Assembly (NCBI RefSeq): GCF_022669015.1 | Contig: NZ_JAKKSL010000001.1 | Location: 1,594,059-1,658,058 of the forward strand | From: Colwellia maritima | GTDB taxonomy: Bacteria > Pseudomonadota > Gammaproteobacteria > Enterobacterales > Alteromonadaceae | Direction: 5' to 3' | Length of the DNA stretch: 64,000 nt | Shown: piece after piece, positions 1 through 10,731 of the stretch | Position numbering within the stretch: position 1 is the stretch's first letter | Layout: every line of letters starts with the position of its first letter | Program-made: the position numbers and the translations under genes | The notes under the pieces: model-generated | Databases searched by the model: none | What the model saw: the letters and a program-made list of their open reading frames with translations, nothing else | Told to the model about the DNA's origin: nothing

Positions 1-1723
1 CATTAGCCTTTAGAATACGTTTATGAAACGTTTTTTTAGGCTGATTACCAATTAATAACTCTTCATATAGTTTTTCACCAGGTCTTAACCCTGTATATTT
101 GATGGCAATATCACCCTCAAGGTTTTTCTCATCCCTTATTGTTAATCCCATCAAGTGTGTCATTTTATAGGCTAAATCGACTATTTTGACGGGCTTACCC
201 ATATCTAATACAAATACATCGCCCCCAGTCCCCATCGCTCCTGCTTGTAACACGAGTTGAGCTGCTTCTGGAATGGTCATAAAATAACGTATGATTTCTG
301 GGTGGGTAATGGTGATGGGACCACCATTTTTAATTTGTTTTTTAAATAATGGTACAACAGAGCCAGAAGAGCCTAAAACATTACCAAACCGCACCATAAC
401 AAAGCGCGTACTGTGATCTTTTTTAGCAAGTGCTTGTAGTACTAATTCAGCTAAGCGCTTAGTTGCTCCCATAACATTGGTGGGACGTACCGCTTTATCC
501 GTTGAAATAAGCACAAAGGTTTCTACTTCACAATAAATTGCTGCTTGCGCAATTTCATAGGTACCCAGTACATTGTTTGTAATGCCGGCAATTACATTGT
601 GTTCAACCATAGGTACATGCTTATAGGCGGCAGCATGGTATATGGTTTGTACTTTATATTTATTAAAGATATGGCTCATTAACATGCCATTTTGTACGTT
701 ACCAATTAATGGCTCTACTACTAGATGGTTTTGATTGTCCGATAATAATTCAAGGAGTTCTTGATGGATTTCATAGAGAAAAGCTTCAGATACATCAAGC
801 AATACTAATTTGCCGGGATTATGTTGTACTATTTGGCGGCAGAGCTCTTTTCCTATAGACCCGCCTGCACCTGATACCATAACCACTTTATTGGTTATAT
901 TAGCTGAAAGTAGCTCGGGTATTGGTTTCACAGCTTGGCGACCAAGTAATTGATCTACAGATACTTCTCGTAATTCATCTATGGTCCGTTTGCCAGAAAC
1001 AATATCTGACATGTTAGGAATGATTAAAAGTTCAAGTGCAAAAGGTTCAAGGGAGGCTAAAATTTGCTTTAAGCGTATGGGATCTACTTCTGGCACGGCA
1101 ATGAGTACTTTAAATTGTCCGTATTTATTAACTAATTGATTGATTTTAGTGTGGTCAAAAACTTTTAAGCCTAGTACGTTGCGGTCTTGGTAGCGTTTTT
1201 TCTCGTCTATAAACGCCAGAGGTTGATATTTGTTGCCTAATGAAAGGGCATGAACGAGTTGGCGACCAGTATTACTAGCGCCATAGATCACTACTCCTTC
1301 TCGTTGAGCAAACCAATGTTGATCTACGATAAAGCCAATCAATGCTCTCGCTCCTGCAATCATGATACTCGTCATCACTAAAAATATCAGAGGGACAGAT
1401 AACGGAACAAAGGCATTAAACGCAACACCTGCCATATAAAACATAATGGTACTTATGATTAATAAGCTTTGGATACGTAAAAATGATTTCGCATTGAAAT
1501 ACCGCACAACAGAGCTATAAATATCAAAGTAATAAAACAAGGTTAGGGTGAACACAGTGACAACTAAGAATACTGATATTTCTTGTAAAGAAATATCAAT
1601 GCCCTGAACTCCTACTCGGATAAAGTAAGCAAGAAAAAATGCGGAAAATATTGCTAGTAAATCATAGGTTAATAGTACTAATAATTTAATACTGCTTGGG
1701 ATTAAATCTATTCGTCTGATCAT
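1..1723 (-). CDS. pglF: Membrane-bound nucleoside-diphosphate-sugar 4,6-dehydratase, PglF/WbpM/CapD family (partial)
   Basis: Probably makes UDP-4-keto-6-deoxy-GlcNAc from UDP-GlcNAc, the first step to bacillosamine-type sugars. The frame is open from the ATG at 1723 to the window edge, about 574 codons; the family is about 600-650 aa, so only the C-terminal end is missing. Four hydrophobic segments (about residues 14-36, 48-68, 84-105, 107-129) precede a Rossmann domain with VSGAGGSIGKE (about 283-293). The SDR region reads STDKA (about 407) then MGATK (about 417). Met replaces the usual SDR Tyr, as is normal for this subfamily. It is the last gene of a minus-strand cluster with PglC-, PglD- and PglE-like genes, which supports the bacillosamine assignment. 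WbpM-type proteins for other sugars look alike, so the exact sugar is inferred from neighbours. Confidence 0.88.
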   Translation of the reverse strand, partial: MIRRIDLIPSSIKLLVLLTYDLLAIFSAFFLAYFIRVGVQGIDISLQEISVFLVVTVFTLTLFYYFDIYSSVVRYFNAKSFLRIQSLLIISTIMFYMAGVAFNAFVPLSVPLIFLVMTSIMIAGARALIGFIVDQHWFAQREGVVIYGASNTGRQLVHALSLGNKYQPLAFIDEKKRYQDRNVLGLKVFDHTKINQLVNKYGQFKVLIAVPEVDPIRLKQILASLEPFALELLIIPNMSDIVSGKRTIDELREVSVDQLLGRQAVKPIPELLSANITNKVVMVSGAGGSIGKELCRQIVQHNPGKLVLLDVSEAFLYEIHQELLELLSDNQNHLVVEPLIGNVQNGMLMSHIFNKYKVQTIYHAAAYKHVPMVEHNVIAGITNNVLGTYEIAQAAIYCEVETFVLISTDKAVRPTNVMGATKRLAELVLQALAKKDHSTRFVMVRFGNVLGSSGSVVPLFKKQIKNGGPITITHPEIIRYFMTIPEAAQLVLQAGAMGTGGDVFVLDMGKPVKIVDLAYKMTHLMGLTIRDEKNLEGDIAIKYTGLRPGEKLYEELLIGNQPKKTFHKRILKAN

Positions 1724-1767
1724 AACGGTACACACTTAACTTATTGTGAAAATATTGTTTTTCACTT

Positions 1768-1782
1768 TTATTATTATTATTA
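1768..1782. repeat. Trinucleotide repeat (TTA)5 between pglE- and pglF-like genes
   Basis: Five tandem TTA units lie in the short gap between the aminotransferase stop and the dehydratase start. It is non-coding, so length change would not shift a frame, but it could alter spacing or mRNA structure. A less regular (ATT)n tract lies near 4228-4246 upstream of the first gene of the cluster. Confidence 0.6.
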
Positions 1783-1787
1783 TTTGT

Positions 1788-2975
1788 TTATTTCTGTATA
1801 CGTTGTTCAATACGGTCAAATACTTGATTAAGTATTTGACAGGTTTTATCCAGTTCACTAGAAGTCAGTGTTGGATGAACCAAAAACATTACACTATTTT
1901 CGCCTAATAGTTTAGCATTTTTTAATTCATTTTTGGGTGCTAGGTTTTCTTTTTCAAATGCCTTCTCTTTGTATACTTCAGAACAACTGCCTGAAAAACA
2001 AGGAATGCCTAATTGCACAATTTCTTCAATAATACTATCTCTAGTATTATTTTTAGGTAGTTTTTTTAAATTAATATGTACATAACATTTATAAAAGGCG
2101 TGTTCGATATACTCAGGGATATCAGGGACTATTAACCAAGCATATTGCTTGCACACGTGGCGAATTTTGTCGGCATTTTCTTGGCGTGTTTTTTGCCAAA
2201 GAGACATACGTGTTAATTGAATACGTCCGATGGTTGATTGCATTTCTGTTAGGCGCCAATTGGTACCAAAGGATTCATGTAACCAACGAAAACCAGGCGG
2301 ATGTTGTTGCTCAAAGACTGCAGCATATGATTTTCCATGGTCTTTATATGCCTGACCTTTGCGCCATAGCTTTTCATCGTTGGTTGTTAACATGCCACCT
2401 TCACCACCTGTGGTCATTATCTTGTCTTGGCAAAATGACCAAGCACCAACATGACCTATAGATCCAACAGGGCGTCCTTTATATTTGGTGCCATGCGCTT
2501 GCGCGCAATCTTCTATCACAAATAAATCATGTTGCTCAGCTAAAGTCATAATGTCATCCATTTCACAAGGCCAACTTGACCAAATGAACACATACTATTG
2601 CTTTGGTTTTGGCACTTAACACCGTGCGGATGGTTTTTGCGCTGATATTTTGGCTATCAAGTTCAACATCAGCAAAAATAGGGGTTGCCCAGCATTGATA
2701 ATACTGCTAACTGAGGCAATAAAAGTACGAGACGTGACAATAACTTCATCTCCCTTTTTAATGTTTAATACTTGCAGCGCTAGGTCGAGTGCTAAGGTAC
2801 CATTCGCTACGGCGATGGCGTATTCGGCTTCACAAAAATGGGCAAACTCTTTTTCGAACAATTTGCCTTCTTGACCTGTCCAATAATTTACTTTGTTCGA
2901 TCGCAGAACATTGCTAACGGCAGTAATTTCTTGTTCAGAGAAACTGGGCCAAGGTGAAAAAGGAGTATTGAGCAT
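1788..2975 (-). CDS. pglE: PLP-dependent aminotransferase, DegT/DnrJ/EryC1 family, PglE-like (two compensating frameshifts)
   Basis: Expected to transfer an amino group to the 4-keto sugar made by the PglF-like enzyme. The restored protein is about 395 aa, the normal family length. Conserved parts are an N-terminal TGQEGKLFEKEF segment, IEDCAQAHG (about residue 155), and SFCQDKIMTTGGEGG with the predicted PLP lysine near residue 185. A shine-dalgarno AGGA precedes the ATG at 2975. The frame breaks at 2688-2690 (GGG where GGGG is expected, reading NAGATPIFADV) and returns at 2580-2581 (one extra G before the SSWPCEMDD segment). Literal translation therefore stops at 2616. Both pieces match the family, so these look like sequence errors rather than decay. 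Confidence 0.85.
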
Positions 2976-2997
2976 TGTTATTCCTGTGTGATGGTTG

Positions 2998-3622
2998 TTA
3001 AGGCGCGTATACGTTTGTTGGTATGCCTAAATAAAGGGAGTTGGCTTGGGTTGATTGAGTTACAACCGCACCGGCTGCTATTTGAGTGTTCTCTGCAAGG
3101 TTTAGCGATTCAATCACTGTGCTGCCAATACCTAACCAAGAATATTGTTCAATATTTACACCACCAAGCAATATTTACTCCAGGAGAAACATGAATATAA
3201 GGTCCAAGTATGCAATCATGATCTACGGTTGCACTGGTATTGATAATACATCCATCAGCAATTTTGGCCCCAATATTAATGACTGAATTTGCACAAATCA
3301 TAACACCTTTGCCAATTAAAGACCGTGGACTAACCGTAGCAGAAGGATGAATTAATGTAATAATATTTGCATTAGCCTTGTGCAAAATTTTATAAGTTTT
3401 TGCTCTTAATTGGTTATTTCCAAAAGCAATAATAAAGTCAGAATGACTGAGGTATTTTTGGAAGTCGTTCACTTTTCCAACAATTTCCCAGTGGCCACTT
3501 GTGGTCGATTTGTTAAAACAATCATCTAAAAAAACAACGTTTTGATAAGTGCCAAGTTGTTGAGCACAATCAGCGACAACCCTACCGTGTCCTCCTGCAC
3601 CAATGATAACAAGCGTAGTCAT
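2998..3622 (-). CDS. pglD: Sugar O/N-acetyltransferase with hexapeptide repeats, PglD-like (one frameshift)
   Basis: Predicted to acetylate the 4-amino group of UDP-4-amino-sugar to give UDP-di-N-acetylbacillosamine. The N-terminus has the nucleotide-binding VIIGAGGHGRVV (residues 5-16). The left-handed beta-helix follows, with ATVDHDC holding the catalytic His near residue 135. One extra T at 3166-3167 (GCTTGG for GCTGG) breaks the frame after PGVNIA. In the corrected frame it continues GGVNIEQYSWLGIGS and ends LGIPTNVYAP at 2998, giving about 207 aa as expected. Its ATG overlaps the PglC stop (TAATG), showing translational coupling. Confidence 0.85.
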
Positions 3623-4219
3623 TAGTTATTTCCTGTAAATTTGGTCATGGTAGCTTCACCTTGTGCATTAATATCGCTTTGCGAAAATACTTTTTTTACT
3701 GTTAATAGCAGAATTTTTATATCGAGCCAAAAGGATTGATTATCAACATACCAGGTATCGAGCTCAAATTTTTGTTGCCACTAATGGCATTTCTACCATT
3801 AACTTGCGCCCAACCAGTAATGCCAGGTTTAACTAAGTGACGTCGAGCTTGTTCAGCAGAGTAAAGTGGTAAATATTCTATTAGTAAAGGCCGGGGGCCA
3901 ACTAAGCTCATGTCGCCCTTGAGTACACACCATAATTCAGGAAGTTCATCTAAACTACTATTGCGTAATTTTTTACCAAAGGGGTTAGGCGGTCATGATC
4001 GGACAATATATTACCCCGTTCATCAACAGCGTCTATCATTGAGCGAAATTTGATCATGTTAAACGTTTTGCCAAATAACCCTGGCCGCTGCTGTTTATAA
4101 ATGACCGGCGTACCAAGATTTTTAGTAATTTTATATTGAATAAATATTAGGATAGGGCTCAGAATAATTAAACCGATTGCGGCTACAAAAATATCAAAAG
4201 CGCGTTTAATTGTGATCAT
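3622..4219 (-). CDS. pglC: Small monotopic phosphoglycosyl transferase, PglC-like (two frameshifts)
   Basis: Transfers phospho-sugar from a UDP-sugar to undecaprenyl phosphate at the inner membrane, starting lipid-linked glycan assembly. The restored length is about 199 aa, the minimal PglC size rather than the long WbaP type. A single N-terminal hydrophobic re-entrant segment with a Ser-Pro (about residues 8-28) is followed by KFRSM, the catalytic Asp-Glu in SSLDELPE (about 91-92) and GPRPL. The frame breaks near 3978-3984 (one base missing in ACCCCTTT) and near 3780 (AGTGG where AGTTGG, Ser-Trp, is expected). First gene of the minus-strand bacillosamine cluster. Confidence 0.85.
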
Positions 4220-4526
4220 AGTTATTGGCGATATATTATTATTATTTTATTACTATTGTTTACTTTTTGTTTGATATAGCAAGCTATTTTACTTTATTTT
4301 ATTAAGTCGGTAAGGTAAATTGAAAAATATTACTCGTTATTGCGACCTAAACACGTTATATGAATTTAGTTGTCCGACGCTTTCAATTCTTCTTTAAGTC
4401 ACCTTTACCGTGCTTTATTTGTTGCTCAATATTACTTTGGAAAAACGCTTAAATGACTCTACTGTATGAGCTTGAAGTAAGGCCAATGGCTTTAAATTTT
4501 CATGTTATTGTTAGTCACTAATTACT
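4220..4526. other. Divergent intergenic region between bacillosamine and glycan-assembly operons
   Basis: AT-rich gap between two divergent operons that must hold promoters for both. An irregular (ATT)n tract lies next to the PglC start. I see no confident -35/-10 pair, no JUMPstart-like element and no Shine-Dalgarno in front of the ATG at 4527. Confidence 0.5.
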
Positions 4527-5646
4527 ATGTCTACACCGCTTAGAGTGATACATCTTTTTGCCAATCTTAATTTAGGAGGAGCAGAAAGTCGTATTATGGA
4601 TTTGTACCGTAGTCAAAACGAAAAAGAGTTAATCAATAATTTTGTCATAATGACAAATGAACATTGTCATTTTACCGATGAAGTTTTAGCAAGTGGCGGC
4701 ACAATTCATACGATAGTGAACCCTCGAGGGCAACTCTTAAGAAACCTTTGGCAACTATATCAACTGCTTAAAAATGGCGAAAAGTATGATGCTATTCATG
4801 CACACACGTCATATTACTCCGGTATAGCTGTTTTTATTGCTTGGTTGGCCGGTATTAAAGCACGTGTAACCCATGCCCGAAATCAGCAAACAGGGAATGA
4901 AACTTTTAAAACAAAATTACTATTCAAAACGGGAAAATGGTTAGCTAATCATTTTGCCACCTCGAAATTAGCCATATCCTCTGCTCTTTGGAGAGTTTTT
5001 ATATGGCGGTAAAAATGGTGACAGTTTTAAGGTTATTCCTAATGCCTTTGGTATTGAAAAAATAAAACATAAAACGGATCCACACGTAGAACAATCTAAA
5101 GGCGAGTTGTTGATTCAAAATAGCTACAATATTGTCATGGTTGCTCGCTTTTATCCTATTAAGAATCATTTGTTTTTTCTCGATATATTTGATGCGTTTC
5201 AAAGAGAAGTACCAAATAGTACATTACACCTTATCGGTGATGGTGAATTAAAAACGGCAATTAAAAAGAAAGTTGAGCGATTAGGGCTTACAAAAAAAGT
5301 TCGTTTTTGGGGGAAACGCAGCGATGTGTATGAGCTATTAAGTTTATTCGATGTGATGGTGATGCCATCAGTTAGTGAAGGTCTAGGAGTTGCTGCTCTA
5401 GAAGCGCAAGCGGCAGGGCTACCTTGTGTTTTGTCTGAGAATATTCCTGAAGAAGTTGATATAGGCGCGGGGCTTTGCCAGTTTTGTTCATTAACTGATG
5501 GGGTAACACCTTGGTTAAAGGCGTTGAATAATGTGAAAAATATACCTGAGTTGAACAAGCAAATGTTATTGTCTTTGTTTCTCGAAAAAGGCTATTCCTT
5601 AGATGCCACCAGAAAAGCATATTTTGAGGCATATAAATTCGAATGA
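4527..5646 (+). CDS. Glycosyltransferase family 4 (one frameshift)
   Basis: Cytoplasmic GT-B enzyme that would add one sugar to the lipid-linked glycan. The N-terminal acceptor domain begins with LFANLNLGGAESRIMDL. The C-terminal donor domain has VARFYPIKNH and EGLGVAALEAQAAGLPCV, the E-x7-E nucleotide-sugar signature of GT4. The frame breaks near 4984-4988; literal translation stops at 5012 but continues one frame over as FGEFLYGGKNGDSFKVIPNAFG, giving about 372 aa. Its stop overlaps the next ATG (ATGA). The sugar and linkage cannot be told from sequence. Confidence 0.85.
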
Positions 5647-6753
5647 ATAAAATCTATATTCTCCAAGTCATTCCAAAGATTAACGGCAGGCGGCATTTCA
5701 TCTGTGGTGATGAATTGGTATAGAAATATCGATCGTACTAAATTTCAATTTGATTTTATCGTATTTAATGATGGCCCTTTGCGTGAAGAAATAGAATGTT
5801 TAGGTGGAAACATTTATGTGCTGCCAACATTGCGACAATCGCCTATTAATTATTACCTTGGGCTGCAAAAAATATTCAAGGGAAGACGAATATATAATGG
5901 CATTCATGTGCATAATAGTTTTAAAAATGGGGTTATGTTGTGGTTAGCCAAAAAAGCTAAGATAAACGTTAGGGTTTGTCACTCTCATACAAGTGGCGTT
6001 GAAAATAAATGGCTACTTCCTATTTTTTATCTTCTTCGAAAATTAGTACTTTCAGCAAGTAGTGTTTGGTTAGCATGCGGAAAAAATGCAGGCGATTTTT
6101 TATATCAACATAGACATTATTACGTAATTAATAATGCAATTACCGTTGAACGTTTTCTATTTGATTGCGAAAAATTAGCGCAAGCTAAACAAGCGAGTGA
6201 AAAATATCATCTTCCCAAAAATAAAAAAATAATTGTGCATGTTGGGCGTTTTTCACAGGTAAAAAATCATCACTTTTTATTAGCTTTAGCGATGTCAGAT
6301 AAGTTAAATGAACAATGTCATTTTGTTTGTATTGGTGATGGGCCTTTAAAAAGTGCTTTTCAGGGAGACATACGCAAACATGATCTTGAGTCTCGATTTT
6401 CACTATTACCGGCCAATAATGATATTCCTGCCCTATTGGCGTGTGCTGATATTTTTGTTATGCCTTCCTTGTTTGAAGGTGTATCCGTTGCCATGTTAGA
6501 AGCGCAAGCGGCTTCTTTGCCCTGCATAGTTTCGAATACCATCGCTACTGAAGCTGATATGCAGCTTAACCTTGTTTCATTTTTACCCCTTGATGAGCCT
6601 ACTCTATGGGTGGATAAATTGAATGAGACAATTAAAGTCGCTTTATCACCTGAACGTTGCCTTAATGCATTTGATCGTCTTGGCTATTCAACTGCGGCAG
6701 TGATTAAGCAAATCACTAGTATATATTTGTCTAAGCCGTCTCACGAAACATGA
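5643..6753 (+). CDS. Glycosyltransferase family 4 (one frameshift near the start)
   Basis: Second GT4 enzyme of the operon, about 369 aa after correction. The ATG at 5643 overlaps the previous stop and encodes MNKIYILQVIPKIN. An extra G at 5685-5686 (AACGGCAGG for AACGCAGG) breaks the frame; it resumes as AGGISSVVMNWYRNID, which is the glycine-rich start of the acceptor domain. The donor domain has VHVGRFSQVKNH and EGVSVAMLEAQAASLPC. It resembles the preceding gene, suggesting an old duplication. Its TGA overlaps the next ATG (ATGATG at 6750). Confidence 0.85.
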
Positions 6754-8066
6754 TGATTGGTCGACTTAATGTTGGTGTCGAATTAGTCATTATAGGACTA
6801 TTACTTGCCTTATATGGTGCTATGCAATTACAGGCCTTGTTACTTTTTGCTGTTGTCATTAGTGTTATGGTAGCTTGCTTATTACCCTTTGGTCGGTCGT
6901 TACAATTAGCTGTTTTTTTAGTGCCATGTTTAGCTGTGTTTGCGGGCACTACTTTATTACCAATATCGTTAGCTACGGTTATTTACCTCGTGATTTTCGG
7001 CCGATATTTAACCCTGCAGTTATTACACACAACCTATTATGTACCCGGTGTGATAGTAACCATTGTCTTTATTGTGTATGAGTTTCATCATGCCTTGATG
7101 CTACCAACTTTAATATCTACTCAGTCTTTTCGTTGGATGTTAATGTTTTTATTTATTTCTTTTTTGCTTTTTGACAAAAAAAAATATATTACCTTTTCCC
7201 AATTGCGTTTGGCTTTTTTCATTGGCTTATTGGTGTCGACTGTTTATGGCGGTTTAGCATTGATGTTTGCCGGAGACGGTTCTGTTGCGAGACATGCTAT
7301 AGCAAGGTTTTCAGGGGGCGCAGGAGATCCTAATAATTTTGGCTTAATGTGTTTACTGTTAGTTTTCTTCTATTTACCTAATGTACCAAGAAAAAAAATC
7401 TCTATTCAGACACTTATAATAGTGATTGCGCTTTTATTTATTGGTTCGCTTACCGTATCACGAACCTATTTTTTAGTTGCCTTTGGCAGCATCGGTTTGT
7501 ATATGGTTTTTTATTTTCGTGCATCGTTAGGTGAACTTTTTTATCGTTTTTTAATCTTTTTTACTTTGAGTTTATTCGTGTTATGCGTTCTTTTTTATAT
7601 AGGGATGTTGGATAATTTAGACTTGGGTATATTAAAACGGTTTAGTGGTGATAATTTATCAGAAATGACGGGCGCACGTAGTGATATATTAGCCATTTAT
7701 TTTGATACCTATTTTATGCAGCCGGCATATTGGTTGTTCTTTGGTGCGGGCATCAATGGCTATTTTACCTATTATAATGATATTTTTATGGCAAATAGTC
7801 TTTTTCCTGATCGTGTGGGCCCTCATAACACATTTGTTGAAATGTTTGTTAGCTTTGGTATCTTGGGAGCTTGGTTAATTTTTCTTTATATTTATTTAGC
7901 GTTTTCTGCTGAAAAAATAAGACAAAGAGTCAAAAAAATAGATTGGATAGCTTATATCCCCCTTATCATTTTTTTCCTATACAGTTTGAGCTTACAAAAT
8001 TTAGGGAAATATAGTAGTTATTTACTTTTATTAATGGTGGTTTATCGTGTTTATGAGGAAGAATAG
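6750..8066 (+). CDS. wzy: O-antigen polymerase/ligase-like membrane protein (Wzy-like)
   Basis: 438-aa polytopic membrane protein with about 11-12 hydrophobic segments. The large loop before the C-terminal segments ends in PHNTFVEMFVSFGILG, typical of the Wzy_C/O-antigen ligase superfamily. It lies between a glycosyltransferase and the flippase in a tightly packed operon, so a glycan polymerase is the best reading. Wzy and WaaL cannot be separated reliably by sequence. The frame is intact. Confidence 0.75.
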   Translation: MMIGRLNVGVELVIIGLLLALYGAMQLQALLLFAVVISVMVACLLPFGRSLQLAVFLVPCLAVFAGTTLLPISLATVIYLVIFGRYLTLQLLHTTYYVPGVIVTIVFIVYEFHHALMLPTLISTQSFRWMLMFLFISFLLFDKKKYITFSQLRLAFFIGLLVSTVYGGLALMFAGDGSVARHAIARFSGGAGDPNNFGLMCLLLVFFYLPNVPRKKISIQTLIIVIALLFIGSLTVSRTYFLVAFGSIGLYMVFYFRASLGELFYRFLIFFTLSLFVLCVLFYIGMLDNLDLGILKRFSGDNLSEMTGARSDILAIYFDTYFMQPAYWLFFGAGINGYFTYYNDIFMANSLFPDRVGPHNTFVEMFVSFGILGAWLIFLYIYLAFSAEKIRQRVKKIDWIAYIPLIIFFLYSLSLQNLGKYSSYLLLLMVVYRVYEEE

Positions 8067-8072
8067 TGAATA

Positions 8073-9598
8073 ATGTTTAACTCAGAACGCAAAACCGGGA
8101 TCGTTTTAGGACAAATATCCATCGCATTGCGAAATGCGCTTGGGTTATTGTTAATCCCTTTTATTATTCATCACGTCGGTGTTAATAATTATGGTGTTTA
8201 TAGTCTAGTCTCTTCACTTGCCTTGTATCTAGTGGTGTTAGAATTTGGCCTTTCGAATACCGTTGTTCGTTATTTATCAAAATATAATGCAGAAAATAAT
8301 AAAGCCGCTGAGAGTCAGTTTTTAGGAATGATGCTCAGTATATATGTTGTTATTTGCTGTCTCGTTATCTCGGCAGGTTTAACTCTTTGGTATTTTATGC
8401 CGGCTCTATTTTCAGAAGGTTTAACGCCTTTAGAAATAACGTTGTTACAACAATCATTTCTCATTTTATTGGTAAATATTATCATTACTTTAATGGCAAA
8501 TAGTTTTACTGGTGTCATTACCGCGTATGAAAAATTCACTTTTCAAATGAGTAGTCAAATTGTTTTATTTTTAATTCGTTGTAGCGCCGTATTTTTTGCT
8601 TTAGTGCTAGGTTATGGTGTATTAGTCATTGTTGCTATAGATACAGTGATTAATGCGTTGCATACATTATTAAAGTTGTTTTATGTGTTTTTCCGTTTAA
8701 AAGTAAGAATACACTTTATATGGCCTAATATTGAGTTATTAAAAGAAGTCTTTATTTACACTGGATTTATTGCCATAGGGGTCATAATAAATCAAATAAA
8801 CTGGCGTTTAGATAATTTTATTTTAGGTGTGTTAACTAATAGTCAGACCCTCGGGGTTTTTAATATCGGCTTGCAATTAATTTTAAGCTATATTGCATTT
8901 GCTAGTGCTATTTCAAATGTTTTTACGCCAAAGCTTTTTAAAATGGTGACTTTAAAAGCCAATTTAACTGAATTAACACAAGAGCTAATTAACATAGGCC
9001 GATTGCAAATGATGGTGTTAGGTTTTGTATTATCAGCTTTTATTGTGTTTGGGGCATTGTTTATTCAGTTATTTGTTGGTGATGAGTTTGCTTTGGCGTA
9101 CTGGGTGGCATTATTGCCGATGTTACCTTTTACTTTTGTCCTCGCTCAAACATCGGCCACATCCATTTTACAGGCGATGAATAAACATAAAACAAGAAGC
9201 TTATTGTTACTTGCAACAGCAGTGATAAACATTGTTATCTCTGTATTATTAGTAAAAAATATTGGTTTACTTGGTGCCTCAATCGGCACGTGCTTTTCAC
9301 TTGTTATAGGGGAGCTTCTTTTAGTTAATATTTATTTAGTTAGAAGTATTGGTATCGATATGGTGAGTTTTTATCGAATTATCATACGTTCAACTGTGCC
9401 TGGTATCATTTTCACTTCTTGCTTGGGTGGCTCATATCGCCTTATATTTCAGCAACATGGTTTGGTTTGATTTTAGGCTGTTTAATGTTGTTCATTATTT
9501 ATTTCACCTTTCTTTATTTATTTACTTTTTCTGCTGTTGAAAAAGATTATATAAAGGGCATGCGACAAACCGTAATTTCTCAACTCATTAAAAACTAA
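8073..9598 (+). CDS. wzx: Polysaccharide flippase, Wzx-like (one frameshift near the C-terminus)
   Basis: Predicted to flip the undecaprenyl-linked repeat unit across the inner membrane. The restored protein is about 508 aa with 12-14 hydrophobic segments of the polysaccharide transporter (MOP) type, starting GIVLGQISIALRNALGLLLIPFIIHHVGV. Literal translation stops at 9470. One missing base at 9415-9421 restores GWLISPYISATWFGLILG and two more membrane helices, ending at 9598. It follows the polymerase after 6 bases, as in Wzx/Wzy-dependent loci. Confidence 0.82.
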
Positions 9599-9618
9599 AT
9601 TTTATAAGTGAATTCATT

Positions 9619-10731
9619 ATGCGTGTTTTAATTATCGGGGCATACCCTAACTCAATTGTTGGATTTCGTGGCCAGTTAATTAAGAAGTTTGTTGATTCTG
9701 GGCATCAGGTTTTAGTGATGACCGCAGCTGCAGAGCAGGGCGTTATTGATGAGGTTCAGAGCCTAGGCGCTGAATTTAAATCTTATGATGTGCAGCGTAA
9801 CGGCATAAATCCCTTTGCAGATATCAAAACATTTTGGCAATTAGTCAAAGCAATACGTAAATTCAAACCAGATAAAATTTTAGCTTATACGATAAAGCCA
9901 GTTATATGGGGAGGATTGGCGGTAAAACTTGTGAGTAAAGCTGATTTTTATGCGTTAATTACCGGGTTAGGTTATGCTTTTACACGAGGTTCGTTTTTGC
10001 GTAATGTCGTCAATACAGCTGTTCAATTCTTATACCGTTTTGCGCTTTTATCAGCAAAAGGTGTTATTTTTCAAAACGAAGATAACAGAAGCGTTTTTAT
10101 TGAAAAAAAAATAGTACCGCAATTTAAAACATATAGAGTATACGGCTCAGGTGTCAATTTAACAGAGTATGCTCAAGTGGCATTACCTAAGCATGAGACA
10201 ACATTTTTATTAATTGCTCGTTTACTGGGTGATAAAGGTATACGTGAGTACATTGCTGCTGCGCGACGGGTTAAAGAGCAGTACCCTAAAATAATTTTTC
10301 AGCTGTTGGGGCCAGAAGATAGTTCACCCGATAGAATACCCTTTTCAGAAATCAAGGCGGCAGAGCAAGCGGGGATTATTCAATATTTGGGTGAAACTGA
10401 TAATGTATTACCTTACTTGCAAAAGTGTCATATTTATACGTTACCTTCATATCATGAGGGGCTTCCAAGAACTGTGTTGGAGGCTATGGCGGTAGGTAGG
10501 CCTATCTTAACTACAAATGCATGTGGTTGCAGAGATACCGTTATTGACAATGAAAATGGATTTTTAGTGCCGGTAAAAGATGAGGTAGCATTAGCGAATA
10601 AAATGGTATGGTTTATCGAAAATAGTTCGGCCTGGAGTAGTATGGCTCATGCCGGCAGAAAATATGCAATGCAATTCTTTGATGTTGAACAGGTGAATAA
10701 TGAACTATTTGCTATAATGAAAATCAAATAA
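9619..10731 (+). CDS. pglA: Glycosyltransferase family 4, PglA-like
   Basis: 370-aa intact GT4 enzyme. The N-terminal layout (FRGQLIKKFVDSGHQV, then NPFADIKTFWQLVKAIRKFKPD, ALITGLGYAFTRG) resembles PglA, which adds the second sugar to undecaprenyl-diphospho-bacillosamine. The donor site has YLGETDNVLPYLQKCHIYTLPSYHEG followed by a GLPRTVLEAMAVGRP segment. Given the PglCDEF-like genes nearby, addition to a bacillosamine-primed lipid is a reasonable inference. The acceptor and the sugar are not proven. Last gene of the glycan operon; a 163-bp interspersed repeat begins right at its stop codon. Confidence 0.75.
   Translation: MRVLIIGAYPNSIVGFRGQLIKKFVDSGHQVLVMTAAAEQGVIDEVQSLGAEFKSYDVQRNGINPFADIKTFWQLVKAIRKFKPDKILAYTIKPVIWGGLAVKLVSKADFYALITGLGYAFTRGSFLRNVVNTAVQFLYRFALLSAKGVIFQNEDNRSVFIEKKIVPQFKTYRVYGSGVNLTEYAQVALPKHETTFLLIARLLGDKGIREYIAAARRVKEQYPKIIFQLLGPEDSSPDRIPFSEIKAAEQAGIIQYLGETDNVLPYLQKCHIYTLPSYHEGLPRTVLEAMAVGRPILTTNACGCRDTVIDNENGFLVPVKDEVALANKMVWFIENSSAWSSMAHAGRKYAMQFFDVEQVNNELFAIMKIK

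Noticed and set aside
2186..2461. Plus-strand open frame inside the aminotransferase
   Set aside because: It is antisense to conserved PglE-like coding sequence and encodes nothing recognisable.
5643..5703. Start of the second glycosyltransferase at the later in-frame codon 5704
   Set aside because: The ATG at 5643 overlaps the upstream stop and encodes the conserved N-terminal strand; the later start would remove it. An extra G explains the break.
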